Assembly (NCBI GenBank): GCA_964426675.1
Contig: CAYRRM010000015.1
Coordinates: forward strand, 1 to 64,000
Length of the DNA: 64,000 nucleotides
Direction of reading: 5' to 3'
Source of the DNA: DYMC01 sp035406705
Lineage (GTDB): Bacteria > Verrucomicrobiota > Lentisphaeria > Victivallales > GWF2-50-93
A program made the translations under genes and the position numbers. How positions within the stretch are numbered: position 1 is the first letter of the stretch; every line of letters starts with the position of its first letter. Below the pieces are notes generated by a model. It saw only the letters and a list, made by a program, of their open reading frames with translations. It had not been told where the DNA came from and did no database searches. Below are positions 45,874 to 53,875 of the stretch, one piece after another.

Positions 45874-46212
45874 ATGCCAAGAGGAGACGGAACAGGGCCT
45901 ATGGAGCTCGGACCAATGACAGGTAGGGGCGCAGGTTATTGCGCCGGATTTAATGTACCCGGATTTATGAACAACGGACAATATTGGATTGGCAGAGGTT
46001 TTTTCTGCAGAGGCGGACGCGGTCGCGGATACAGAAACATGTATTACGCGACAGGTCTGCCTGGTTGGGCAAGAGGAAATATTAACACTCCAGCGCCTAA
46101 TCAAAATCCGGATATTGAAAAGCAATATTTAAAAAATTATGCTGAAAGTCTTGAGAAAGAGCTCAGTCAAATAAAAGCAAGAATTGACGAGATTGACGGA
46201 GCAAAGAAATGA
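45874..46212 (+). CDS. DUF5320-type glycine-rich small protein
   Basis: The N-terminal PRGDGTGPMELGPMTGRGAG is the hallmark of a family common in anaerobes beside NifX and MinD ATPases. A Gly/Arg-rich middle is followed by a C-terminal helix (ESLEKELSQIKARIDEID) of coiled-coil type. Function unknown. The start is the ATG at 45874, since the ribosome site GGAGGA at 45862-45867 lies just ahead of it and overlaps the alternative ATG at 45859. 112 residues. The stop overlaps the next start by 4 bases. Confidence 0.85.
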   Translation: MPRGDGTGPMELGPMTGRGAGYCAGFNVPGFMNNGQYWIGRGFFCRGGRGRGYRNMYYATGLPGWARGNINTPAPNQNPDIEKQYLKNYAESLEKELSQIKARIDEIDGAKK

Positions 46213-46571
46213 AGATTGCTTTCAGTGCGAGCGGGGATTCTCTTGAATCCCCTATCGATCCCCGTTTTGGCAGAGCAAAGTATTTTATCATATACGATGA
46301 AATAAATGAGAAATTCGAGGTTATAAAAAATGAACAGAATTTAAATGCTGTTCAAGGCGCAGGAATTCAATCGGCTCAAAATCTCGCGAAATTCGGAGTC
46401 GAATGCGTAGTATCAGGGCATTTTGGTCCGAAAGCCTTTAAAGCTTTGCAATTTGCTGGCATCAAGGCTTTCACATGCGAATCTCGCACAGTGAATGAAG
46501 CACTTGCTCAATTCAAAGAAAAAAAATTGAATGAGATAAACGGACCTGATACTGAAGGACATTGGATATGA
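46209..46571 (+). CDS. NifX/NifB-like dinitrogenase iron-molybdenum cofactor domain protein
   Basis: A 120-residue single-domain protein of the NifB/NifX cofactor-binding family: KIAFSASGDSLESPIDPRFGRAK at the N-terminus and the conserved VVSGHFGPKAFKAL later. No nitrogenase genes are present in the window, so a general iron-sulfur or metal-cluster carrier role is more likely. Translationally coupled (ATGA) to the DUF5320 gene. Confidence 0.88.
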   Translation: MKIAFSASGDSLESPIDPRFGRAKYFIIYDEINEKFEVIKNEQNLNAVQGAGIQSAQNLAKFGVECVVSGHFGPKAFKALQFAGIKAFTCESRTVNEALAQFKEKKLNEINGPDTEGHWI

Positions 46572-46717
46572 ATGTTGTTTCGAGCGACGCTACCGTGCCA
46601 CGGGTAGTGCTCATGGTCTTATGCCCTCTTATCTTGTTGTTGTCAGTGCAGTGCTACTGGTTAATTGGGTTCATCTGTCAGTCGCTTGGAATAAATTTCT
46701 TTCGAGCTTGCAGCTGA
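46568..46717 (+). CDS. Candidate small membrane protein (49 residues)
   Basis: An ATG overlaps the NifX stop by 4 bases, the same coupling as at other junctions of this operon, and opens a 49-codon frame. It encodes a single hydrophobic helix (VVLMVLCPLILLLSVQCYW) and a Cys-rich tail. It includes the hairpin CTACCGTG-C-CACGGGTAG, and its base composition is richer in GC than the neighbours. No homologue is known to me, so it may be a chance frame in decayed DNA. Confidence 0.3.
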   Translation: MNVVSSDATVPRVVLMVLCPLILLLSVQCYWLIGFICQSLGINFFRACS

Positions 46718-46759
46718 ACTGGAAGCGTTATTCAGATATTTCAAAAAAATGATATAATT

Positions 46760-47236
46760 ATGTTTATTTTTAAACAGATAGGGATCATACGTTCACCACA
46801 CATAGAGGCAGACAACACGCCAATTCAACCTGTTTATGCGGAGAAATTTTCTGCTGAAATTGAAATATTTCCTGATTTTGTTGAAGGACTTAAAGATATT
46901 GAAGGCTTTTCTCATATATATCTTTTATATTTTTTTCATAGAGTAATCTCTTTCAAGCTTATAGTTAAACCTTTTCTTGAAGATGTTGAACACGGGATAT
47001 TTGCCACACGAGCTTCGTTAAGACCTAATCCGATAGGAATGAGCATAGTCAGATTGATAAAAAGGAATGGAAATATTCTTCATGTGTGCGGAGCAGACAT
47101 GCTCAACGATACACCTCTTCTTGATATAAAACCATATATTGAGTTCTTTGATAAAATTGACGCCACAAAGAATGGGTGGATGGATAGGATTGATAAAGAA
47201 AAAGCTAAGAAAATTGGAAGCAGAAACAGAGAATGA
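46760..47236 (+). CDS. trmO: tRNA m6t6A37 methyltransferase-like protein (TrmO/TsaA family)
   Basis: The family signature is visible as IGIIRSPH at the start, VEGLKDIEGFSHIYLLYFFHR, and ATRASLRPNPIGMSIVRL, ending with LLDIKPYI. Characterised TrmO methylates N6-threonylcarbamoyladenosine in tRNA-Thr; anaerobe homologues next to cofactor genes are also annotated TsaA. 158 residues. ATG start. Its stop overlaps the first MinD gene by 4 bases. Confidence 0.85.
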   Translation: MFIFKQIGIIRSPHIEADNTPIQPVYAEKFSAEIEIFPDFVEGLKDIEGFSHIYLLYFFHRVISFKLIVKPFLEDVEHGIFATRASLRPNPIGMSIVRLIKRNGNILHVCGADMLNDTPLLDIKPYIEFFDKIDATKNGWMDRIDKEKAKKIGSRNRE

Positions 47237-48066
47237 AAATTGCAATAGCAAGCGGAAAAGGAGGAACTGGAAAAACAACATTAGCATTGGCAATCGCAAT
47301 CGCATTATCTTCAAAAAAATCTGTTACACTGCTTGATTGTGACGTTGAAGAGCCGAATTGCAAGCTTTTTCTAAAAATGGATTTTCAGAAAATAGAAAAT
47401 GTAGAAGTCAATATCCCTTATATTAATGAACCAAAATGTATTGCTTGCGGAACTTGTGCGCAATTCTGCCGTTTTAACGCTATAGCTTCTCTTGGTTCAA
47501 AGATTCTTATTTTTGAAGAATTATGCCATTCGTGTGGAGGGTGTGCAAGAGTCTGCCCAACGCAGGCAATATCTGAAAAAAAGAAAAAAATAGGGACAGT
47601 TTCATCAGGAAGTCAGGGAAATCTTAATTTTGCTATGGGCGCAATAGACATAGGTTATCCTATTGCTTCTTCGGTTATTCAGGCGACGCTTGAATGCCAG
47701 TTCGGAGCTGAATATGTTATTATTGATTCTCCTCCCGGCGCTTCTTGCCCAATGGTATCAGCAGTAAAAGATGCTGACTTTGTAATGCTTGTAACTGAAC
47801 CAACAGCATTTGGATTGCATGATTTGAAAATAGCTGTTGATGTCGTTACAAAATTAAATATTCCATTTGGAGTTATTTTAAACAAGTCAGATTCAGGAGA
47901 TGACAGAGTCAATCATTTCTGTTCATTGAAATCCATCCCGATCTTATTGGAAATCAAGGAAGAGCGCAGAATCGCGGAACTATATTCAAATGGACTGACG
48001 TTGATTGATGCTCTGCCTGAATATAAACAAAAACTGATTGATCTAATAGAAAAATTGCAAATATGA
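47233..48066 (+). CDS. MinD-superfamily ATPase with inserted ferredoxin domain (first copy)
   Basis: A deviant Walker A motif, ASGKGGTGKTT, starts the protein. A two-cluster ferredoxin insert follows at about residues 70-115, with CIACGTCAQFC and CHSCGGCARVC, then IDSPPGASCP (Walker B region) and LVTEPTAFGLHDL. Such proteins couple ATP hydrolysis to iron-sulfur chemistry in anaerobes; the exact reaction is not established. 277 residues. It overlaps the next gene by 4 bases; the two appear to be paralogues that may form a heterodimer. Confidence 0.9.
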   Translation: MKIAIASGKGGTGKTTLALAIAIALSSKKSVTLLDCDVEEPNCKLFLKMDFQKIENVEVNIPYINEPKCIACGTCAQFCRFNAIASLGSKILIFEELCHSCGGCARVCPTQAISEKKKKIGTVSSGSQGNLNFAMGAIDIGYPIASSVIQATLECQFGAEYVIIDSPPGASCPMVSAVKDADFVMLVTEPTAFGLHDLKIAVDVVTKLNIPFGVILNKSDSGDDRVNHFCSLKSIPILLEIKEERRIAELYSNGLTLIDALPEYKQKLIDLIEKLQI

Positions 48067-48959
48067 AAGAAATCGTCTTTATCAGCGGTAAAGGAGGAAC
48101 AGGTAAAACAACTGTTAGCGCATCTTTCGCCGTTCTCGCAAAAAACGCAGTGATTGCTGATTGCGATGTGGACGCTTCTGATTTACATCTTGTATTAAAT
48201 CCTATAATTAAAAAAACTGAAGATTTCTTTTCCGGATATAAGGCTTTTATAGATAAAAAGAAGTGCATTTCTTGCGGAGCCTGTCTCGCATTCTGCCGTT
48301 TTGACGCCGTCAAAATGAAATCGTCAGGCGAGAGCTCAAACGAGCATTCATTTATCATAGACGAATTATCCTGCGAAGGTTGTGGTGTTTGTGTTAGGGA
48401 ATGCCCAGCCAACGCAATTTTTTTGAATGAAAACTACTGCGGGAAAATATTCGATTCTGAAACACGTTTTGGCAGAATGATACATGCTTCTCTGAATCCT
48501 GGCTCCGGAAATTCCGGCAAATTAGTATCCGTTGTTCGTAGAAAAGCAAGAGAATTGGCTGAAATAAATGGTGCCGAATTAATTATTACAGATGGATCTC
48601 CTGGTATTGCCTGTCCTGTTATTGCTTCAATAACCGGAGCGTCGTATCTTTTTATTGTAACCGAACCTACTATTTCAGGAATTCATGATTTAAAACGGAT
48701 TCTATCGCTTGCTGAACACTTTAAGATTCCTTGCGCTGTCTGTGTAAATAAATACGATATCAATGAAAGAGTTGCTAAGGAAATAATTAATTTTGTAAAC
48801 TCAACTAAACTTGTTACATATTTTTGTAGAATTAGTTATGATAAAAACGCAACAGCCGCGCAAATAAATGGAAAAACTATCGTTGAATACGCTGACAGTC
48901 TTGTCTCTCGCGAAATAAAAAAAATATGGAATGATATTCAATTTTATCTCTCAAATTAA
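48063..48959 (+). CDS. MinD-superfamily ATPase with inserted ferredoxin domain (second copy)
   Basis: Same architecture as the preceding gene: SGKGGTGKTTVSA, the cluster pair CISCGACLAFC and CEGCGVCVREC, TDGSPGIACPV, and TEPTISGIHDLKRIL. 298 residues. ATG start inside the previous stop (ATGA). The strong similarity in motif order with the neighbour implies tandem duplication. A NifX-like gene follows 17 bases later. Confidence 0.9.
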   Translation: MKEIVFISGKGGTGKTTVSASFAVLAKNAVIADCDVDASDLHLVLNPIIKKTEDFFSGYKAFIDKKKCISCGACLAFCRFDAVKMKSSGESSNEHSFIIDELSCEGCGVCVRECPANAIFLNENYCGKIFDSETRFGRMIHASLNPGSGNSGKLVSVVRRKARELAEINGAELIITDGSPGIACPVIASITGASYLFIVTEPTISGIHDLKRILSLAEHFKIPCAVCVNKYDINERVAKEIINFVNSTKLVTYFCRISYDKNATAAQINGKTIVEYADSLVSREIKKIWNDIQFYLSN

Positions 48960-48976
48960 AATATGAAAGGAGTAAA

Positions 48977-49315
48977 ATGAAAATTGCAATTCCAACCGCT
49001 AATGGAAAACTTTGTCCGCATTTCGGACATTGTGAAGAGTTCACCTTTGTTCTAGTTGATGAAAAAGAGAAAAAAATCATCTCAACATCGAAGGAAATCC
49101 CGCCTCCGCACGAACCGGGAGTTTTACCTCGCTGGCTCGCAGAAAAAAAGGTCAATATTATTATTGCCGGAGGAATGGGACAAAGAGCGCAATCGCTTTT
49201 TATGCAAAACAATATAAAGGTTTTGGTTGGTGCAAGCATTGAATCGCCAAAACAATTGGTTCTTGATTTTCTTGACGGCAAACTTCAACAAGGTGACAAT
49301 CTTTGCGATCATTGA
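48977..49315 (+). CDS. NifX/NifB-like cofactor-domain protein (second copy)
   Basis: 112 residues: KIAIPTANGKLCPHFGHCEEF at the N-terminus and IIIAGGMGQRAQSLF in the middle. The CPHFGHC motif supplies Cys and His ligands not seen in the first NifX-like protein. ATG after AGGAG. Same operon. Confidence 0.88.
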   Translation: MKIAIPTANGKLCPHFGHCEEFTFVLVDEKEKKIISTSKEIPPPHEPGVLPRWLAEKKVNIIIAGGMGQRAQSLFMQNNIKVLVGASIESPKQLVLDFLDGKLQQGDNLCDH

Positions 49316-49419
49316 CACTTTTTGTAAATAGCAAATATTAAATATCAAATTTCCCTGAAAATCACCTTTTTGAAGCGCAAATTGCACTAAATTATCAAAA
49401 AAAAATAGGACACATAGAT

Positions 49420-50298
49420 ATGCAAGATCAAAATAAATCCTGTGAATCATGCGAACAAAAAAACTGTTCAGCAGAAGAAAAACAAAAAAATGAATCAGAC
49501 TTGGAATGTGAAAAACGTCAGAAGCTTGCATCTAAATTATGCAAAATTAAAAAGAAAATAATAGTCCTATCCGGTAAGGGCGGTGTCGGGAAAAGCACGA
49601 TATCTGCGAATTTCGCAGTTGCGCTATCCCTGAAAGGTAAAATAACAGGACTTTTTGACGTTGATTTGCACGGTCCGAGCATACCAGGAATTCTTGGAAT
49701 GAAAAAAGTGAAAATAAGAATGAATCAATCAAGCGGCGAAATTATTCCTCCGCAGGTTAACTCGAGGCTCAAAGTTTTATCGCTTGGTTTTCTCCTTGAA
49801 TCCGAAAGGGATGCAATCATCTGGCGTGGTCCAATGAAGTATAGTGCAATAAGGCAGTTGCTTGAACAAACTAATTGGGGCGAACTCGATTTTCTTGTTG
49901 TTGATTGCCATCCCGGCACAGGAGACGAATCGCTTTCGGTCATTCAACTGCTTGGCGAAAACAGTTTTGCCGTTGTTGTAACTACCCCGCAATCAGTTGC
50001 CACTGATGATGTTCGTAGAAGCATCGAATTTTGTAACGAACTCGCGTTGCCAGTTGTGGGGCTGATTGAAAATATGAGTGGTTGCATATGCCCGCAATGT
50101 GGAAAAGAAATTCCTCTTTTTGGAAGCGGAGGTGGAGAAAAACTCGCAATAGAAATGGATATTCCTTTTCTTGGGCGCATCCCGTTTAAGCACGATATAG
50201 TTATGAGCGGCGATTCCGGTGTGCCGTTTGTTCAGAATATATGCGGAACTAAAGATGAGCTATGCTGTTTTGAAAAAATAATTGATAAATTTATTTGA
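49420..50298 (+). CDS. mrp: Mrp/NBP35-type iron-sulfur carrier ATPase
   Basis: Assembles or carries [4Fe-4S] clusters. The N-terminus is Cys-rich (SCESCEQKNCSAEE), like NBP35 proteins, then LSGKGGVGKSTISANFAVAL (Walker A), DVDLHGPSIPG, VDCHPGTGDE, and the C-terminal cluster site ENMSGCICPQCG. 292 residues. ATG start; the gap after the NifX-like gene is 104 bases. One palindrome in the P-loop helix (ANFA). A hairpin with a T-tract follows. Confidence 0.93.
   Translation: MQDQNKSCESCEQKNCSAEEKQKNESDLECEKRQKLASKLCKIKKKIIVLSGKGGVGKSTISANFAVALSLKGKITGLFDVDLHGPSIPGILGMKKVKIRMNQSSGEIIPPQVNSRLKVLSLGFLLESERDAIIWRGPMKYSAIRQLLEQTNWGELDFLVVDCHPGTGDESLSVIQLLGENSFAVVVTTPQSVATDDVRRSIEFCNELALPVVGLIENMSGCICPQCGKEIPLFGSGGGEKLAIEMDIPFLGRIPFKHDIVMSGDSGVPFVQNICGTKDELCCFEKIIDKFI
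49605..49617. repeat. TGCGA-N3-TCGCA palindrome, copy 13
   Basis: Perfect copy with central ATT inside mrp, read as ANFA. It is the only copy in the NifX/MinD operon. Confidence 0.9.
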
Positions 50299-50310
50299 TG
50301 AAACGATAGT

Positions 50311-50338
50311 AAAATATTTCGCAAAAAATATTTTTTTT
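50311..50338 (+). terminator. AT-rich hairpin terminator after mrp
   Basis: AAAATATTT and AAATATTTT form a stem with a CGCAAA loop, followed by a T-tract, 12 bases after the mrp stop. Low stability because no GC pairs. Confidence 0.5.
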
Positions 50339-50487
50339 ATTATGCAAGGCGCCGTTTCATATTTTCGAGCTGTTCCTGCATTTTTTTCGGGAAGTCTATA
50401 TTCTAAATTATTTCAATTATTTTTTCGGTAGCTATCGCCAAAACTTTGAATATTTACCTATGATATATCCGACTACTATTTGTATTA

Positions 50488-50507
50488 GCCTGTATATTTC
50501 ACGAAGC
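50488..50507. repeat. Dispersed intergenic 20-base repeat, copy A
   Basis: GCCTGTATATTTCACGAAGC, matching 19 of 20 bases with the copy at 61066-61085. It begins a structured block. Confidence 0.6.
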
Positions 50508-50597
50508 CAGTGCGGCATAGATGTTAGGAAACAAGACGCCGCTGTATTAAATACTGCAAGTCGCAGCTGACGAAGCAGATGTGCCGCAATGGCTTCG
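50502..50597. repeat. Long inverted repeat in the intergenic block
   Basis: The 16-base arms at 50502-50517 and 50582-50597 pair with one mismatch (CGAAGCCAGTGCGGCA against TGCCGCAATGGCTTCG), enclosing 64 bases. It may be a mobile-element end pair or a folded RNA. Confidence 0.55.
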
Positions 50598-51137
50598 TCC
50601 CTTGCGGATGAAAAATCATTTTTTATCTGTTTTTGTCCGAGTTACAAATTATGACAATGAAATCTTCCTCTTCCTATAGAATAATTCTTTGTTTTATAAA
50701 TACTTATATATAATTTTAATGATTTTTCATGAAATATGCAGGTTAGCTCTGTTAACAGATTGTTCAATGGCAGAATACGCAACGTGGGACGAGCGGAGCT
50801 TATTCGACAAGGATACAGTACGGAGAAGATCCTATAAGATGCTTTCTCTACATAGACCTGAACATGATATGTGCCGGTGTGGCTACGAATCCACAGGAAT
50901 GGTTCTATTGTGCATACTGCGAGTTTTACGGCAAGTGAAAGCATTAGAGAATTGTAAACATGTACCACCTGCTTCGAAGTTTAACAATTAATGATGAAAG
51001 AAGCTAATATGATTTTGGCAGCCAAGAAGTTTGAAATTGAAGTAGCGAGGAGATGGGGGGTAAACAGTAAAATCTCAGTTATCATTTGAAAGTTTGCTAT
51101 TGAATAATCTTATATTTGGTATATTTTTTGCCACATT

Positions 51138-51971
51138 ATGAATACAAGAATAATTCAAACTTTTAATAAATGTAAAAGAGAAAAACGTTGTGCATTGGTG
51201 GCATATATAACGGGTGGAGATCCTGATCCTGATTCTTCTTTCACTGTAGCAGATGCCGTTATAAATGGCGGAGCAGATATTCTTGAGCTTGGAATTCCAT
51301 TTTCGGACCCTATTGCAGATGGGGAAGCAAATCAGCTTGCTGCAGAACGGGCTTTATCGTCTGGAGCAACGCCTCTTACTGTAATTGAATTAGCTTCAAA
51401 AATAAGACAAAGTTATCCAGATTTACCTATAGTAATTTTTACTTATCTTAATCCGATTGCTTATTCGGCAAAATTTACTTTTGAGGGATTTTGTAAAAAG
51501 GTATATCTTTCTGGCGTTGATGCCCTCTTATGCCTCGATTTACCACCAGAAGAAGATAAAATTAATAAAGTGAAATCATATTCTGAAGTTATTAAAAAAA
51601 ATAAGCTTGGTATTGTAAGTTTAGTGGCTCCTACGACACCTTTAGAGAGGATTCCTATTCTTGCGAATTTCGCAACTTCATTTGTTTATTACGTTTCGAG
51701 AGAGGGAGTTACCGGTGAGTCAAAGGAATTTAATGCGAATTTCGCAAGTAAAATCTCACATATAAAGAAATTCACCTCTCTCCCTGTTGTAGTGGGTTTT
51801 GGAATATCCTCAAGCGATCATGTAAAGAAAGCTGCTCGGACTGGTGTTGATGGAGTGGTGGTTGGAAGTGCAATTGTTCGTAAAGTTGAGAGATTTTTCC
51901 ATGGATATGATACATTAGACAGTATTAAAAATTTCGTTTCAGAATTAAAAAGGGGAGTTTATCTTGGCTGA
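51138..51971 (+). CDS. trpA: Tryptophan synthase alpha chain
   Basis: Cleaves indole-3-glycerol phosphate to indole and glyceraldehyde 3-phosphate. Catalytic Glu in LELGIPFSDP and Asp in PIADGEA, YYVSREGVTG phosphate loop, VVGFGISS and GVVVGSAIV. 277 residues. ATG start without a clear ribosome site. No trpB or other trp genes adjoin it; instead pyrD overlaps its end by 8 bases. Two perfect palindromes 73 bases apart, both ANFA. Confidence 0.95.
   Translation: MNTRIIQTFNKCKREKRCALVAYITGGDPDPDSSFTVADAVINGGADILELGIPFSDPIADGEANQLAAERALSSGATPLTVIELASKIRQSYPDLPIVIFTYLNPIAYSAKFTFEGFCKKVYLSGVDALLCLDLPPEEDKINKVKSYSEVIKKNKLGIVSLVAPTTPLERIPILANFATSFVYYVSREGVTGESKEFNANFASKISHIKKFTSLPVVVGFGISSSDHVKKAARTGVDGVVVGSAIVRKVERFFHGYDTLDSIKNFVSELKRGVYLG
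51662..51674. repeat. TGCGA-N3-TCGCA palindrome, copy 14
   Basis: Perfect copy with central ATT inside trpA, read as ANFA. Confidence 0.9.
51735..51747. repeat. TGCGA-N3-TCGCA palindrome, copy 15
   Basis: Perfect copy with central ATT inside trpA, 73 bases after copy 14 and read in the same frame as ANFA. Confidence 0.9.
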
Positions 51972-52884
51972 CCTGACAGTAAATCTCGGAAAATTGAAGC
52001 TAAAAAATCCAGTCATAACAGCTTCAGGGACATTTGGTTATGGAATGGAGTATCTTGAATATTGTCCTCCTGAAAAACTCGGTGCTGTGACGGTAAAAGG
52101 GATTTCTATTTTTCCATGGGAAGGAAACAGAACTCCCAGGACGGCAGAGGTGTTTGGTGGGATGTTGAATTCGATTGGACTTCAGAATCCTGGTGTGGAA
52201 AAATTTATCAATGATTCTAATTATCTGCCAGCATTAAAGAAAAGAGGCGCGACTGTAATTGTCAATATCTGGGGGCGGACTATAGATGATTACAGAAATG
52301 TTGCGGAAATTTTAGATGCAAATTCTGATGGAATCTCTGCAATTGAGATAAATATTTCCTGCCCAAATATAAAAGAAGGCGGAATTGCTTTTGGAACGGA
52401 TCTTCATCTTGCACAGCGAGTCGTATCAGCTGTTCGTTCAGTTACGAGCTTGCCATTGATAACAAAGTTGAGTCCTAATGTTACGAGAATTACTGACTTT
52501 GCCAGTGCGGTTGTTGACGCAGGAACTGATATTATTTCATTAATAAATACTTTAATAGGGATGGCAATTGATGTAAAAAGTCGTAAACCCAGAATAGCAT
52601 CAGTAATGGGGGGATTTAGTGGTCCTGCTATCAAACCTGTTGCTGTAAGAATGGTTTATGAAGTTGCAAAGGCAGTTGATGTCCCAATAATTGGTATGGG
52701 CGGGATATCTTCTTCTGAGGACGCTATAGAATTTCTTCTTGCAGGTGCTGATGCTATTGCTGTTGGAACAGCGATTTTTGCGGATCCAGAATTGCCTTTA
52801 AAAATTATAGATGGTATTAATAATTATCTTGATAATAATTCATTAAGGAATGTCTCAGAAATTATCGGAAAGGTTCAATGTTAA
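51964..52884 (+). CDS. pyrD: Dihydroorotate dehydrogenase B, catalytic subunit
   Basis: FMN enzyme of pyrimidine synthesis. SGTFGYGMEY, NSIGLQNPG, the class 1B catalytic Cys in EINISCPNIKEGG, and late GMGGISSSEDAIEF with GADAIAVGTA. 306 residues. Start is the TTG at 51964 with AAGGGGAG ahead, inside the trpA stop region. It should pair with PyrK encoded at 26.4-27.2 kb. Confidence 0.94.
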   Translation: MADLTVNLGKLKLKNPVITASGTFGYGMEYLEYCPPEKLGAVTVKGISIFPWEGNRTPRTAEVFGGMLNSIGLQNPGVEKFINDSNYLPALKKRGATVIVNIWGRTIDDYRNVAEILDANSDGISAIEINISCPNIKEGGIAFGTDLHLAQRVVSAVRSVTSLPLITKLSPNVTRITDFASAVVDAGTDIISLINTLIGMAIDVKSRKPRIASVMGGFSGPAIKPVAVRMVYEVAKAVDVPIIGMGGISSSEDAIEFLLAGADAIAVGTAIFADPELPLKIIDGINNYLDNNSLRNVSEIIGKVQC

Positions 52885-52896
52885 AGGCCAATCAAT

Positions 52897-53835
52897 ATGT
52901 TAGAAAAGCCAAAAGTTTTATTTGTAGGATCTGGTAAATTAGGTATTCCTTCTCTTGCGAAAATCGCAAATTCGAATGAGCTTGATTTTCTCGGTGTAAT
53001 TACACAGGAAGACAAGCCAGCTGGCAGAAAACTCCATTTAACGCCAACTCCTGTGGCTGCTTTTGCTGAGTCAAATAAAATAAAAGTCATAAAGATTAAA
53101 TCAATTAATTCACCTGATATTTTATCTTACATTCGCTCACTTAAACCTGATTTCATTTTTCTTGCTTCTTTTGGACAACTTCTAAAATCGGAAATCCTGT
53201 CAATCCCCTTAAAAGAGCCTCTAAATCTTCATGGTTCTCTTCTTCCAAAGTATCGGGGGGCAGCGCCAATTCAAGCTGCAATATTAAATGGAGAAAATGA
53301 GACCGGTGTTTCATTCATGCGAATGGAAAAAGGACTCGATACCGGGCCTGTTTTTGCGAGATTCGCAGTGAAAATTTCTTCTACTGATAATAGTATAACT
53401 CTTGAAGAGAAACTTGCGAAAATCGCATCTGAAAATGTAGTGGATGTAATTCTGAAGATATACTCGAATCAATTACAACCCGTTTCTCAGGATAAAATGG
53501 GACAAGCTTCGTATGCTCCTAAAATACAAAAGCATGATGGTTTAATAAATTGGAATGAATCTGCTGAACTTATTGAAAGAAAAATTAGAGCATATTATCC
53601 CTGGCCCTCTGCATACACTGAATTTCAAATATTTGGAGAAAATTATCGGTTCAAAATTATCAAAGCAAAAGTTGTCGCCTCCATAAACTCTCAGCCTGGT
53701 ATTTTTTTGATAACAAGAGATAATTTTGTCGTTTCATGTGGAAAAGATGCTCTTGAACTTCTAGTTATTCATCCTGATGGGCGAAGAGAAATAAAAATCA
53801 CCGACTTTATTCATCGCTTCCATAGGCATCTTTAA
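52897..53835 (+). CDS. fmt: Methionyl-tRNA formyltransferase
   Basis: Formylates initiator Met-tRNA. KVLFVGSGKLGIPSL at the N-terminus, the formyl-transfer set in NLHGSLLPKYRGAAPIQ (Asn and His) and GLDTGPVF (Asp), and a C-terminal OB-like tRNA-binding domain (IRAYYPWPSAYTEF). 312 residues, normal. ATG start, 12 bases after pyrD. No def gene adjoins it. It carries three perfect palindromes, more than any other gene in the window. Confidence 0.95.
   Translation: MLEKPKVLFVGSGKLGIPSLAKIANSNELDFLGVITQEDKPAGRKLHLTPTPVAAFAESNKIKVIKIKSINSPDILSYIRSLKPDFIFLASFGQLLKSEILSIPLKEPLNLHGSLLPKYRGAAPIQAAILNGENETGVSFMRMEKGLDTGPVFARFAVKISSTDNSITLEEKLAKIASENVVDVILKIYSNQLQPVSQDKMGQASYAPKIQKHDGLINWNESAELIERKIRAYYPWPSAYTEFQIFGENYRFKIIKAKVVASINSQPGIFLITRDNFVVSCGKDALELLVIHPDGRREIKITDFIHRFHRHL
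52956..52968. repeat. TGCGA-N3-TCGCA palindrome, copy 16
   Basis: Perfect copy with central AAA inside fmt, read as AKIA. Confidence 0.9.
53355..53367. repeat. TGCGA-N3-TCGCA palindrome, copy 17
   Basis: Copy inside fmt with perfect arms and central GAT, the only centre in the window with a G or C, read as ARFA. Confidence 0.85.
53415..53427. repeat. TGCGA-N3-TCGCA palindrome, copy 18
   Basis: Perfect copy with central AAA inside fmt, read as AKIA, 48 bases after copy 17. Confidence 0.9.
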
Positions 53836-53875
53836 ATCAATTTTTTATGAAAAATTCAAATTTTTATTAAGTAAT

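Larger units (their letters stand above)
50299..51137. other. Long intergenic region with structured repeat and decayed-looking DNA
   Basis: After the mrp terminator comes a block (50480-50640) with a dispersed 20-base repeat and a long imperfect inverted repeat. A mixed-composition stretch to about 51060 looks like decayed coding or mobile DNA but gives no recognisable protein in any frame. I see no tRNA, RNase P, tmRNA or SRP RNA pattern. Confidence 0.5.

Noticed and set aside
46209..49315. Nitrogen fixation genes
   Set aside because: Only NifX-like carrier domains and generic MinD/Mrp ATPases occur; nitrogenase structural genes and a radical-SAM NifB are absent.
50689..50991. A 100-residue open frame in the mrp/trpA gap
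   Set aside because: No recognisable domain, no ribosome site, odd composition; it reads like decayed DNA.
50751..51060. A possible structural RNA (tmRNA, SRP RNA or RNase P RNA)
   Set aside because: None of the conserved sequence blocks of these RNAs could be found on either strand.
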